From contig CM042688.1 of assembly GCA_023614405.1 (NCBI GenBank), positions 374,467,331 through 374,531,330 of the forward strand: a DNA stretch of 64,000 nt, read 5' to 3'. A program made the position numbers and the translations under genes. The stretch's first letter is position 1. Each line of letters starts with the position of its first letter. Below are positions 22,597-33,600 of the stretch, one piece after another. This stretch comes from Avena insularis (taxonomy: Eukaryota > Streptophyta > Magnoliopsida > Poales > Poaceae). The notes under the pieces were generated by a model. The model saw only the letters and a program-made list of their open reading frames with translations. It had not been told where the DNA came from and ran no database searches.

Positions 22597-24102
22597 TGAT
22601 ACGTCCATTTTGCATCACTATTCTATGACTTAATTCACTATTATTCATTGATATATTTTGTATTGAGAGGTGATACTTATGTTATTTCATCTATTTTTGC
22701 ATGGTTGATGACTTTTGGAGCATGGACCGCTGCAGTCAGGATCCTAATGGAAAAGGTGCTGTTTGGAGGAAAAATTCGCAAAGATCAGAAAATCCGGGAA
22801 AATATACGGAAAATCCTATTTTTCCAGAAGACTCGGGATGCCAGAAGATGGAGTGGAGGTGGGCCACAGGGGGCCCACACCACCCCATGGCGCGGGCAGG
22901 CCTAGGCCGCGCCTAGGAGTGGTGTGGCCACCTTGGCCCACTCCAGCCTCTCCCCTCTGGCGTATATCATCCCCACGAAACCCTAAGACTCGGGGAGCAA
23001 CCACAGAAAGATTCCGCCGCCTCGGCGGGGCGGAAAACACCGAGAGAGAAAGATCTCTCCGGCAGGCAGATTTCTGCCAGGGCAATTCCTTCCCGGAGAG
23101 GGGAGATCGTCGCCATCAACACCACCATCAAGCTGGACTTCATCGGGATCATCATCACCACCATCATCATCATCAGCACCCTCATCACCATCTCCATATT
23201 GCTGTAAAAATTGCGTTGAATCTTGCATAGTTCATAGGGGAAACTTTCTCGGTCTTGATTACTCTTTGTAGTTGATGCTTTTGAGTGAACCATTGAATTA
23301 TTGTTTATGTTCAGATTGTTATACATCATTATTCCATCTCTGATCATGATCCATATGATGTCTTGTGAGTAGTTTGTTTTGTTCTTGAGGACATGGGAGA
23401 AGTCTTGTTGTTAGTAGTGGAGTTGCGTGAGAAAGATTCAATAGATTGTTATTTAAGTTGTGGTGTACTTCTTCTAGTGGTGTCATGTGAATGTCAACTA
23501 CATGACACTTCACCTATATGGGCCTAGGGGAATGCATTGTGTATTTGGCTACTAATCGTAGGGGTTGCTGGAGTGACAGAAACCTAAACCCCCGTTAGGA
23601 AACCATTGCACAAGGGACGTAAGGGTCTTAGAGTTTAAAGTTGTGGTTTGGCTTCTACCTTAATTACTTTCTTGTACTTACAGATGTTTGCAAGGGGTAT
23701 AATCACAAGTATGTATTAGTCTTGGATGGGGCGGTACATTAGCACAGGTTCACCCACACAACAATTAGCAAGCTAAAGAAGATTAATCGACTATATGAAG
23801 CGAAAGCACTTGACAGTCTTCCCATGTGTCCTCGAGAACGTTTGGTCATCTATAGAAATACAACCGGCTTGTCCTTTGCTGCATAAAGTATTGGGCCACT
23901 TGCTGCATTTATTCCTACTGTCTTTTATTTACTCGTACTTTGTTTACTTGCTTTATCAAAAACCCCTAAAAATCCGTTTGCTAAGTATTTGTAGAGAATT
24001 CCTGATCCATACCACTAGCCAACACCTTCTGCTCCTCGTTGGGTTCGACACTCTTACTTACCGAAAATACTGCGATACACCCCCTATACTTATGGGTCAT
24101 CA
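22597..24102 (+). repeat. 5' LTR of the Athila-type element
   Basis: This LTR is 1506 bp. It contains a GC-rich patch (about 22850-22960), an ATC/CAT triplet tract (about 23140-23200) and a long AT-rich 3' half. It ends TATGGGTCATCA at 24102. ORFs inside it (for example a histidine-rich frame at 22763-23230 and a 145-codon frame at 23795-24232 that runs across the LTR end) are not conserved coding sequence. Confidence 0.92.
23140..23200 (+). repeat. (ATC/CAT)n microsatellite-like tract in the 5' Athila LTR
   Basis: An imperfect triplet run is built of ATC, ACC and CAG. It would read as a histidine-rich stretch in one frame. The same tract is at about 29727-29783 in the 3' LTR, so it predates the insertion. 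Confidence 0.8.
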
Positions 24103-24113
24103 AGACTATTTTC

Positions 24114-24131
24114 TGGCGCCGTTGCCGGGGA
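24114..24131 (+). promoter_or_regulatory. Primer-binding site (tRNA-Asp type) of the Athila element
   Basis: TGGCGCCGTTGCCGGGGA begins 12 bases after the 5' LTR end. This is the tRNA-Asp-complementary primer site typical of the Athila and related Gypsy lineages of grasses. Confidence 0.88.
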
Positions 24132-24216
24132 GTGAAGCGCTATTGGAGAGTGGAAATGGTAAAGGAAACTTCTACTGTGAGTATTGTTTACTTCTACTAG
24201 TTGCTTTATTTTCGTT

Positions 24217-25631
24217 ATGGATAATTCACTGAGTTTCTTATTTCGTAATGCTACTACCACTGCTAAGGTAGTAGATAAGCCACCACCTGCTGAGAAAGAT
24301 GTTTTCATAATACCTACAAGAATTATTGATCGTGTTATGGATAACTACTATGTTGGGGATGGAACTGTCCATCCCGGTGATCATTTACTCTTTATACACG
24401 AATTATGCGGGTTGTTCAAGTGTGCAGGTATTACTACAGATCAAGTTAAGAAGAAGTTATTCTCATCATCACTGAAAGGAAGAGCTGAGGAATGGTATAA
24501 GCTGCTGAAGAATGGTCAAGCTCTAGAATGGGAGGAAATAGTGCCTCTCTTTTATTCAAAGTTTTATCCTCCTAGTGCGATTCATAAAGATCGGAATCAA
24601 ATATACAACTTTTGGCCTCTTGATGGAGAGAGTACAGCTCAAGCTTGGGGGAGATTGAAATTACTAATGCTCAAATGTCCCATTCATGAGCTCCCCAACA
24701 ATATTATTATCAATAACTTTTATGCAAGGCTCCCTCTACATGATAAGGATTTTTTGGATGCTTCTTGTGTGCTGGATCATTCACTCGCATGGAAGAAGAA
24801 GCCAAATGGGACCTCCTAGACCATATTCAAGACAATGCTGAAGCCTGGGAGAATGACAAAGGCAGAAAGTCAGGTATAAATTATGATTATGAATGCATTG
24901 AATCTTTTATGGGAACTGATGACTTTCAAAATATTAAAAATGCTTATGGTCTAGACTCTCAAGCTATTGCTTCTTATTTTAAGGCTTTTGCTTCCTACAT
25001 TGAAATGCCTAAAAAGAAGTGGAATAAGTATCATGAACCCTATAAAGATGTTGTTAAGAGTGTTCCTGCAAGAAATACTGAAGTTTATACTACTAATCAT
25101 GTCTTTCCTGAGCCTTGCATTGAGAAAATGCCTTTCCTAGTCAAGGTAAAGGAACATTCTATGATAGCTAGTATGGTTAATGAAAGTATGAATAAAGCTG
25201 TTGAACCTGATAAACAAATGGTTGATGAACCTATAATAGAAAATGTGAAAGACTTTGTCACTAAGTATGAGGAAGAGGGACACACTATCCATTGTAAGGA
25301 TACCTCTAATATTGTTTCACATAGTAGTGTTATGAGAGCTAGTATTCCTGTGTTTTTTGTTAGAATAAGTGATCATTGCTATGATAGTCCTTGTGATAGC
25401 TATATTGTTAAGTTTATGCATGATACTGAAAGCTACTATGAGAGAGGGAAAAGTGTTCTTATGTATCTCAATAATATCAAGTTTCCTCGTTTTATGCTGA
25501 AAGTTTTTATGTTGCACTTCTTTTGCCTTCTTATGCAAGTTGCCTATGGTTTTAATAACTTGTTTTTTTACAAAATTACCTTGAATAGGAAGTGGGTTAG
25601 ACTTAAATGTGTGTGTGTTTTTGCTTCTTAA
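24217..25631 (+). pseudogene. gag: Athila-type gag, frameshifted
   Basis: The first frame opens at ATG 24217 (MDNSLSFLF), the most likely start, although an ORF extends 11 codons upstream from a non-ATG codon. It carries the Gypsy capsid domain: HPGDHLLFIHELCGLFKC, a KGRAEEWYKLL helix and WEEIVPLFYSKFYPP. At about 24766-24771 the reading shifts inside a GTGTG run, consistent with a 2-base expansion. The gag-like sequence (AGSFTR onward) continues in another frame to a stop at 25629-25631. The second part is acidic and lysine-rich and ends with a hydrophobic tail followed by RKWVRLKC. No protease or zinc knuckle is recognisable. The original frame stops at 24817-24819. Gag packages element RNA; this copy cannot make it in one piece. 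Confidence 0.8.
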
Positions 25632-26755
25632 TGCTCTCTTTCACTTCAATTCATATCCCTATTAGAGCTTCTTCAAAATTATCATGCCCATCTTAATGGC
25701 TATAAAGAAACAGCTTTATGGGAGACAACCCAATTTGTTTTTGCTTTCAGTTTGTTTTTGTTTCTTTGAGTCTTGGAAGTTATTACTTCGGTAATAACCG
25801 CTCCTTATCCGCTTTGTTTGGTTTTTGTGTCAAGATCAACCTCTAATGAGAGAGAAGTAAGATTTGGGGAAGTTGCTGTCCCGAAACAAATTTTTGTGCT
25901 TCACCATAAAACATCGTGAGAGATCTCTGTATGTCGGATTGAGCTGTCATTTTTTGTGCTTCTGCCCCAGGTTGTTATTTCACTTTCGTTAGTTTTTCAC
26001 TTTTTGATTTGAGCAACAGACAATTTTCGAAAAAATTGATCTTTACCTATTGGTCTGTTTTGACAGATTTTGCCAATCTTGCATTTCCTTCTTTATTCAA
26101 TTTCCTTTTTGAATTCTTTTTGGGTTTCGGAAGGAGTTGCTACAGTAGCTTTTGTTTTGATGGTTTTCAGTTGAAGTTGTAGTCAAAAGGTTTTATCACT
26201 TCATATATACTAATGTTGCTAATGAGGATTGTGTGATGTTTTGTGTGAAAGAAATTTCCAGGAAGTGGAGACAATGGTGTAATAAGGAAGAGAAGGGTTT
26301 TATGACTCAAGTAATAAGTGTATGAAGATGAAGATATTGATGATTCAAGTGGTGACTCTGGAAGAATCCACTAAATACCAAATTCAGAGACCTGCAAAGT
26401 CCGTTTCCAACTAGGTAACAATTCTGGTAAGAAAAGTTCCACGAAAATACAATCCAACTATATTTTTGCAGTTTTCAGTCAATAAGGAAAGTTTCGAAGC
26501 GAAAAAGGGATGGAAACGGAGCCAGGGTGGCCCACACCACCACATGGCGCGGGCCCACCCTTGGCCGCACCACCAGGTGGTGAGGCCACCCAGGACTCCG
26601 CCTCCGACTCGTTTTCTCCTAGTACCTTCCTTTTGATATGAAACTTCGTAATATATAACCCCCGGATCCCCCGAGGTCCATGTATCGTGTTTTCGTCGTG
26701 TTTTTCTTTCGACCTATTTCTGTCAGGACATACTCTTTTAAAGCTTAGATGCACA
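25632..26755 (+). other. Non-coding internal spacer where pol would be expected
   Basis: This AT-rich sequence between gag and the 3' ORF has no frame with protease, RT, RNase H or integrase motifs. Near 26517-26600 a GC-rich patch (GGCCCACACCACCACATGGC, then GCGGGC) resembles the patch at about 22875-22945 in the element's own LTR. The 145-codon minus-strand ORF at 26479-26916 overlaps it and looks like chance. Confidence 0.5.
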
Positions 26756-27259
26756 ATGGTGTCGGCCAAGGATAAAGGGAAGGAGCCCATGGAGAAAGAC
26801 CTCCAAGACCCCGGGAGGGAGAAGGAGATCAAGAGTGAAGGTGAAGAGGAGCAAGGCCAACGCCCGCACACTGGCACTACCGTTGCAAGCATTGGAGTGG
26901 TGGAAAATATAGCCATTGGAGGGAAGCCTCCTCATCACCGTTCAGATCCCTGGTCACTTCCTCCACGCACCAAGAATCCTTTCCATACCCTTATCCATGA
27001 GCATCAATACCAAAATATGCCCAAGGGGAAATTACCCTCCAATTGGGATTTGCCTCGTTCTAGCTACGCAGGAAAAGAAGACTTCAAGGAGTAAGAATGG
27101 GGAAAGAATAGCAAGAGTTGGAATTCTCAACACGACATGATCATGAGCCATATTGAGCAAAACTCACAGCTGATTCATAATCTCACTTTCGAGATTGAGG
27201 ACTTGGGGAAACTGATCAGAGAGCTCATCGACAGGATACCACCACCACCAAAGGAGTAA
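26756..27259 (+). pseudogene. Athila-type 3' ORF, interrupted by one in-frame stop
   Basis: From ATG 26756 (MVSAKDKGKEPMEKD) the frame runs 112 codons to TAA at 27092-27094. It then continues in the same frame for 54 codons to TAA at 27257-27259, so one nonsense change splits a former protein of about 167 residues. The N-terminal part is charged, rich in Lys and Glu; the middle has a basic, proline-containing segment. The part after the stop (about MSHIEQNSQLIHNLTFEIED) has heptad-like spacing and ends IPPPPKE, suggesting a coiled coil. A 3' ORF after pol is common in Athila-lineage elements and is sometimes called env-like, but I see no signal peptide or membrane segment. I assign no function. 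Confidence 0.55.
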
Positions 27260-29164
27260 TTCGTCATCAGGTTTGGCATCCCCTTGGTTGATTCCAAGCT
27301 TGGGGGAGTGCCGCGGTATCATATCACTATCTTCTATCTTTTTACCTTATTAGTAGAGTCATATCATGAATAGAGGAGTTATTTTGTAGTATGGTTTGTA
27401 TTATGGAAGTGTCCCTCTCTCGTTAGATATGTATCCCTTGGTGCGAGTTTACGTTATGGAATATTAATGAGAAGTTCTATCATTCACCCTTTTGCATAGC
27501 TTATGTTAGTTTTCAATTCGTGGTTATATGATTGATCTTGTTGTTAGTATTGGTATCACTTTAGGATCATTGAGTTAATTTAGTTGGTTTTGGCAAACCT
27601 GGCTCGGTTAGTAGCAACACCATTTTGATAGTTGAAAAGAAAAAGATAGAAGTACTCTAGAGAAAAAATAATTTCATCATCTTTCTTTCTTGATTTGCTC
27701 ATAAGTCTAGTATTCTCTAGTTAAGATCTTTTGTGCTTCCAAGGAAGATTGCATGTTTGTCTTTATCACTTGTATGTTTGTTTGTTTCCTTCAACTCTTA
27801 TACTTGCTACCCAGCCTTACTAGCCAAAAACCTGTACTGAGAGGGAATTCTTCTCGTGCATCCACCTCCTTTAAACCAAAACCTTTGCCATTTGTGTCCA
27901 CCATACCTACCCAGTAGAATTATTTATATTCCAAGTAAATTCTTGTTTTATCTACTCCCAAATTAAACTTGTTATGTGAAAATTAGTGATTAAAGCTCTC
28001 ATGAACTTGATGGCACGCTTTACTTTCTTGCATTTAATAAACTTGAACCATTGGGTCCTTCTTTGTTGCGTATATGCTTGCGCTTTATGAGTTGAAGTTA
28101 GCCGAACCATATATCATGGGTACCGCTTTCAACACCTCATTGGTACTTGTACCTAGTTGATATCATGTTCTTTTGCTTATGGATCCCGGCGGTGTGAAAT
28201 AAAAGTGGAACTTGTAAGATCATAGAGTTTATATGTGTGTTAGAGAAACGCTTGGGCCGCTAGACTAAGCCATGCCTAATCATGGTGGAAACTTGCAACA
28301 TAACTATAGTGAGCATTCTATGAAGCATCCTCAATAAAAACCTATTCAAATAGCAAATACAAAGATCGCTGAGATGCTCACTGTCTGCTTGCCTTGTCAT
28401 TTTGATTATGGGATAGCTCTTGTGTCATGAGCAAGGGGTACCCCGTTGGCGGTTCTCAATGATACGCATGTATTTACAATGACAAGAGCTTGCTCGTGAC
28501 TGAAGTTGAGTAGCATGAGGATCGGTACTCATAATTAAGGGGCATGAGATTTCAACTTATAACTTGTCATGCATATCCTCTTAGTTGTGTCACTTTAACC
28601 TTAATCACCTAAAGATGCCTATGATAGGGGCAAAGAGAGCTGAAAGCTAGTAAGTATCATAATTTTTGGGAGCTCTTTATGAGACTTGAAATCCCTGCTT
28701 CCCTCTTTGAACAACTTTCTTTTACTTTGTAGTTGAGTCAGTAAACCTATTCCCTTCTATGTCAACAAGTATTTTGAGTTGTTGTGTTTCATTCATTCAT
28801 ATGATGATTTATTCAATCATGTTTCTTATGTTCCTTGCTTTGCACATTGCTCTTATCTTGATGTTTACTACTTAGAAAGCTATCATTGAAAAACCAGCTA
28901 TTTGTGAACTCCAGCAAATTATCAACTATTCTTCGACCAAGAGCTAAGTTTGCCAATACCAATTATGATTCACTTTATGTATCTTTATTGTGTTTCCTTT
29001 ACTCATTGCAAGTTGAGTTATATAATAGTGAGTTGTCTTCTATTATGATCTATGTATTTGATGAATGTGATGCTTCTTGTCCGTATTCTTTTATCGACTC
29101 TTCACTCCATAAACCCGAGGTCATGTTTATTGTGCTCAGTTTCGCTTGGGGACAAGCGAAGTCT
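27260..29164 (+). other. Long 3' untranslated region of the Athila-type element
   Basis: About 1.9 kb of AT-rich sequence has many stops in all frames; the longest ORF (28886-29182, 98 codons) reads into the LTR and has no recognisable product. A polypurine-tract-like copy (AAGCTTGGGGGAG) lies at 27296-27308, just after the 3' ORF. Long 3' UTRs of this kind are usual in Athila elements. Confidence 0.6.
27296..27308 (+). promoter_or_regulatory. Second polypurine-tract-like motif
   Basis: AAGCTTGGGGGAG is almost the same as the true tract at 29165-29178 (AAGCTTGGGGGGAG). It could be an internal priming site or a remnant of rearrangement. Role inferred only. Confidence 0.45.
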
Positions 29165-29179
29165 AAGCTTGGGGGGAGT
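29165..29179 (+). promoter_or_regulatory. Polypurine tract of the Athila-type element
   Basis: AAGCTTGGGGGGAGT lies directly against the 3' LTR start at 29180. It would prime plus-strand synthesis and confirms plus-strand orientation. Confidence 0.88.
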
Positions 29180-30686
29180 TGATACGTCCATTTTGCATCA
29201 CTATTCTATGACTTAATTCACTATTATTCATTGATATATTTCATATTGAGAGGTGATACTTATGTTATTTCATCTATTTTTGCATGGTTGATGACTTTTG
29301 GAGCATGGACCGCTGTAGTCAGGATTCTGCTGGAAAAGGTGCTGTTTGGAGGGAAAATTCGTGAAGATCAGAAAATCCGGGAAAATATACGGAAAATCCT
29401 ATTTTTCTAGAAGACTCAAGATGCCAGAAGATGGAGTGGAGGTGGTCCACATGGGGCCCACACCACCCCATGGCGCGGGCAGGCCTAGGCCGCGCCTAGG
29501 AGTGGTGTGGCCACCCTGGCCCACTCCAGCCTCTTCCCTCTGGCGTATATCATCCCCACGAAACCCTAAGACTCGGGGAGCGACCACAGAAAGATTCCGC
29601 CACCTCTGTGGGGCGGAAAACACCGAGAGAGAAAGATCTCTCCGGCAGACAGATTTCAGCCCGGGGAATTCCTTCCCGGAGAGGGGAGATCATCGCCATC
29701 AACACCACCATCAAGCTGGACTTCATCGGGATCATCATCACCACCATCATCATCATCAGCACCCTCATCACCATCTCCATATTGCTGTAACAATTGCGTT
29801 GAATCTTGCATAGTTCATAGGGGAAACTTTCCCGGTGTTGATTACTCTTTGTAGTTGATGCTATTGAGTGAACCATTGAATTATTATTTATGTTCAGATT
29901 GTTATACATCATTATTCCATCTCTGATCATGATCCATATGATGTCTTTTGAGTAGTTTGTTTTGTTCTTGAGGACATGGGAGAAGTCTTGTTGTTAGTAT
30001 TGGAGTTGTGTTGAGAAAGATTCAATAGATTGTTATTTAAGTTGTGGTGTACTTCTTCTAGTGGTGTCATGTGAACATCGACTACATGACACTTCACCTA
30101 TATGGGCCTAGGGGAATGCATTGTGTATTTGGATACTAATCGTAGGGGTTGCCGGAGTGACAGAAACCTGAAACCCCGTTAGGAAACCATTGCACAAGGG
30201 ACGTATGGGTCTTAGAGTTTAAAGTTGTGGTTAGCTTTCTACCTTAATTACTTTCTTGTACTTACGGATGTTTGCAAGGGGTATAATCACAAGTATGTAT
30301 TATTCTTGGATGGGGCGGTAAATTAGCACAGGTTCACCCACACAATACTTAGCAAGCTAAAGAAGATTAATCGACTATATGAAGCAAAAGCACTTGACAG
30401 TCTTCCCATGTGTCCTCAAGAACGTTTGGTCATCTATAGAAATACAACCGGCTTGTCCTTTGCTGCATAAAGGATTGGGACACTTGCTGCATTTATTCCT
30501 ACTGTCTTTTATTTACTCGTACTTTGTTTACTTGCTTTATTGAAAACCCCTAAAAATCCGTTTGCTAAGTATTTGCAGAGAATTCTTGATCCATACCAGT
30601 AGCCAACACCTTCTGCTCCTCGTTGGGTTCGACACTCTTACTTATCAAAAATACTGCGATACACCCCCTATACTTGTGGGTCATCA
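29180..30686 (+). repeat. 3' LTR of the Athila-type element
   Basis: This LTR is 1507 bp, TGATACGTCC to GTCATCA, matching 22597-24102 end to end with scattered differences, mostly single-base substitutions. Confidence 0.92.
29727..29783 (+). repeat. (ATC/CAT)n tract in the 3' Athila LTR
   Basis: This is the counterpart of 23140-23200. Confidence 0.8.
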
Positions 30687-30691
30687 ATCCA
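30687..30691. repeat. Right target-site duplication (ATCCA) of the Athila-type element
   Basis: It pairs with 22592-22596. Removing the element and one copy rejoins GCATGGATCCA to CCAGAGTCATTTCATG, an intact 46-bp monomer. Confidence 0.9.
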
Positions 30692-33600
30692 CCAGAGTCA
30701 TTTCATGTGTGTTCTTTTTCTAAAACACCACTAGAGTCATTGCATGTGTCTACTTTTCCTAAACCACCACTAGACTCATCGTATGTGTGTTCCTTTCCTA
30801 AACCACATGGATCCACCAGTGTCATTGGATGCGTGTTGTTTTCGTAAACCACCACTAGAGTCATTGCATGTGTGTCCTATTCCTAAACCACATGGATCCA
30901 CTAGAGTCATTGCATGTATGTTCCTTTCCTAAACCACATCCAGAGTCGTTGTATGTGTCTTTCTTTCCTAAACCACCACCAGAGTCATTGTATGTGTGTT
31001 GTTTTCCTAAACCACATGGATTCACCAGTGTCATTGCATGTGTGTTCCTTTCCTAAACCACCACAATATTCATTGCATGTGTGTTCTTTTCGTAAACCAC
31101 ATGGATCAACTAGAGTCTTTTCATGTGTGTTCTTTTTCTAAACCACCACCAGAGCCATTGCATGTGTGTTTCTTTCCTAAACCACCTTTACATTCATTGC
31201 ATGTGTGTTCTTTTCCTATACCACATGGATCCAATAGTGTCATTGCATGTGTGTTCCTTCCCTAAACCACCACTAGAGTCTTTACATGTGTGTTCTTTTC
31301 CTAAACTACATGGATCCACCAGAGTCATTGCATGTGTGTTCTATTCCTAAAACACATGGATCAACCTGTGTCAATGCATCTGTGTTCCTTTCCTAAACCA
31401 ACACTAGAGTCATTACATGTGTGTTGTTTTCTTAAGCCACATGGACCCAACAGAGTCATTGCATGTGTGTTCCTTTCCTAAACCACCACCAGAGTCATTG
31501 CATGTGTCTTATTTTCCTAAACCACCACTAGAGTTATTGCATGTGTGTTCCTTTCCTAAACCACATGGATCCACCACAGTCATTGCATGTGTGTTACTTT
31601 CCTAAACTGCATGGATACACTAGGCTCATTGCATGTATGTTGTTTTCCTAAACCACATGGATTCACCAGTGTCATTGCATGTGTGTTCCTTTCCTAAACG
31701 ACCACAAGATTGATTGCATGTGTGTTCTTTTCCTAAACCAAATCGATCCACCATAGTCATTTCATGTGTTTGTTTTTCTAAACCACCACCAGAGTAATTG
31801 CATATGTGTTCCTTTCCTAAACCACCACTAGATTTATTGCATGTGTGTTCTTTTCCTAAACCACATGGATCCAACAATTTCATTGCATGTTTGTTCCTTT
31901 CCTAAGCCACCACTCGAGTCATTGCATGTGTGTTCTTTTTCCTAAACCACATGGATCCACTAGAGTCATTGCAGGTGTGTTATTTTCCTAAACCACATGG
32001 ATACACCTGTGTTAATGCATGTTTGTTCCTTTCCTAAACCACCACTAGAGTCATTGCATGTGTGTTCTTTTCGTAAACCACATGGATCCAACATAGTCAT
32101 TGCATGTGTGTTCATTTCCTAAACCACCACCAAAGTCATTGCATGTGTCTTCTTTTCCTAAACCACCACTAGAGTCATTTTATGTGTGTTACATTCCTAA
32201 ACCACATGGATCCACCACATTCATTGCATGTGTGTTCATTTCCTACACCACATGGATCCACCAGAGTCATTGCATGTGTGTTTCTTTCCTAAACCACATT
32301 GATCCAGCAGATTCATGGCATGTGTGATCTTTTCCTCAACCACATGGATCCACTAAATTCATTGCCTGTGTGGTCCTTTCCTAAACCACATACATAGTAA
32401 TTGCATGTGTTTTCCTAAATCACCACTAGAGTCATTGCATGTGTTTTCTTTTCCTAAACCACATGGATCCACCAGTGTCATTGCATGTGTGTTCTTTTCC
32501 TAAATGACCACTATAGTTACATGTGTGTTCTTTTCCTAAACCACATGGATCCACTAGTGTCATTGCATGTATGTTCCTTTCCTAGACCACATCTAGAGCC
32601 GTTGCATGTGTCTTCCTTTCCTACACCACCACCAGAGTCATTGCATGTGTGTTCTTTTCCTAAACCACATGGATCCGCCAGTGTCATTGCATGTGTGTTC
32701 CTTTCCTAAACCACCACTAGAGTCATTGCATGCATGTTCTTTTACTAAACCACATGGATCCACCAGTGTCATTGCATGTGTGTTCTTTTCCTAAACCACC
32801 ACCAGAGTCATTGCATGTGTCTTATTTTCCTAAACCACCACTAGAGTCATTGCATGTGTGTTCCTTTCCTAAACCACATGGATCCACCACAATTATTGCA
32901 TGTGTGTTCCTTTCCTAAACCTCATGGATCCACCAGAGTCATTGCATGTGTGTTCTTTTCCTAAACCACATGGATCCACTAGAGTCATTCATGTGTGTTC
33001 TTTTCCTAAACCACATGGATCCACCACAGTCATTTCATGTGCGTTCTTTTCCTAAACCACCACTAGAGTCATTGCATGTGTCTTCTTTTTCTAAAGCACC
33101 ACTAGACTCATTGCACGTGTGTTCCTTTCCTAAACCACATGGATCCACCGGTGTCATTGCATGTGTGTTCTTTTCCTAAACCACCACTAGAGTCATTGCT
33201 TGTGTGTTCTTTTCCTAAACCACATGGAACCACTAGAGTCATCGCATGTATGTTCCTTTCCTAAACCACATCTAGAGTCATTGTATGTTTATTCCTTTCC
33301 TAAACCACATGGATCCACCATAGTAATTCCATGGGTGTTCCTTTCCTAAACCACATGGATCCACCAGAGTCATTGCATGTGTGTTTCTTTCCTAAACCAC
33401 ATTCATCCACCAGATTCATGGCATCTGTGTTCTTTTCCTAAACCATGTGGATACACTAGAGTCATTGCATGTGTGTTCCTTTCCTAAACCACATACATAG
33501 TAATTGCATGTGTCTTCCTTTCCTAAACCACCACCGGAGTCATTGCATGTGTGTTCTTTTCGTAAACCAACGCCAGAGTCATTGCATGTGTGCTATTTTC

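Larger units (their letters stand above)
22597..30686 (+). mobile_element. Athila-type Gypsy retrotransposon lacking pol
   Basis: The element runs TGATACGTCC...GTCATCA, is 8.09 kb long, and has TSD ATCCA on both sides. LTRs lie at 22597-24102 and 29180-30686. A tRNA-Asp-type primer-binding site (24114-24131) and a polypurine tract (29171-29178) are present. The internal 5.08 kb carries a gag-like gene broken by a frameshift and a 3' ORF broken by a stop, but no protease, reverse transcriptase, RNase H or integrase. The tRNA-Asp PBS and the gag sequence place it in the Athila lineage. By eye the LTRs differ at roughly 60 of about 1507 positions (near 4%), so it is not a very recent insertion. 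Autonomous relatives would have had to supply pol. Confidence 0.9.

Noticed and set aside
22763..23230. 155-codon histidine-rich ORF and its copy at 29346-29813
   Set aside because: Both lie inside the two LTRs of the Athila-type element; the histidine run comes from an ATC/CAT triplet tract.
23795..24232. 145-codon plus-strand ORF across the Athila 5' LTR end
   Set aside because: It crosses the LTR boundary and the primer-binding site and is not a recognisable protein.
26479..26916. 145-codon minus-strand ORF
   Set aside because: It overlaps the 3' ORF of the plus-strand Athila-type element and a GC-rich patch, with no recognisable domain.
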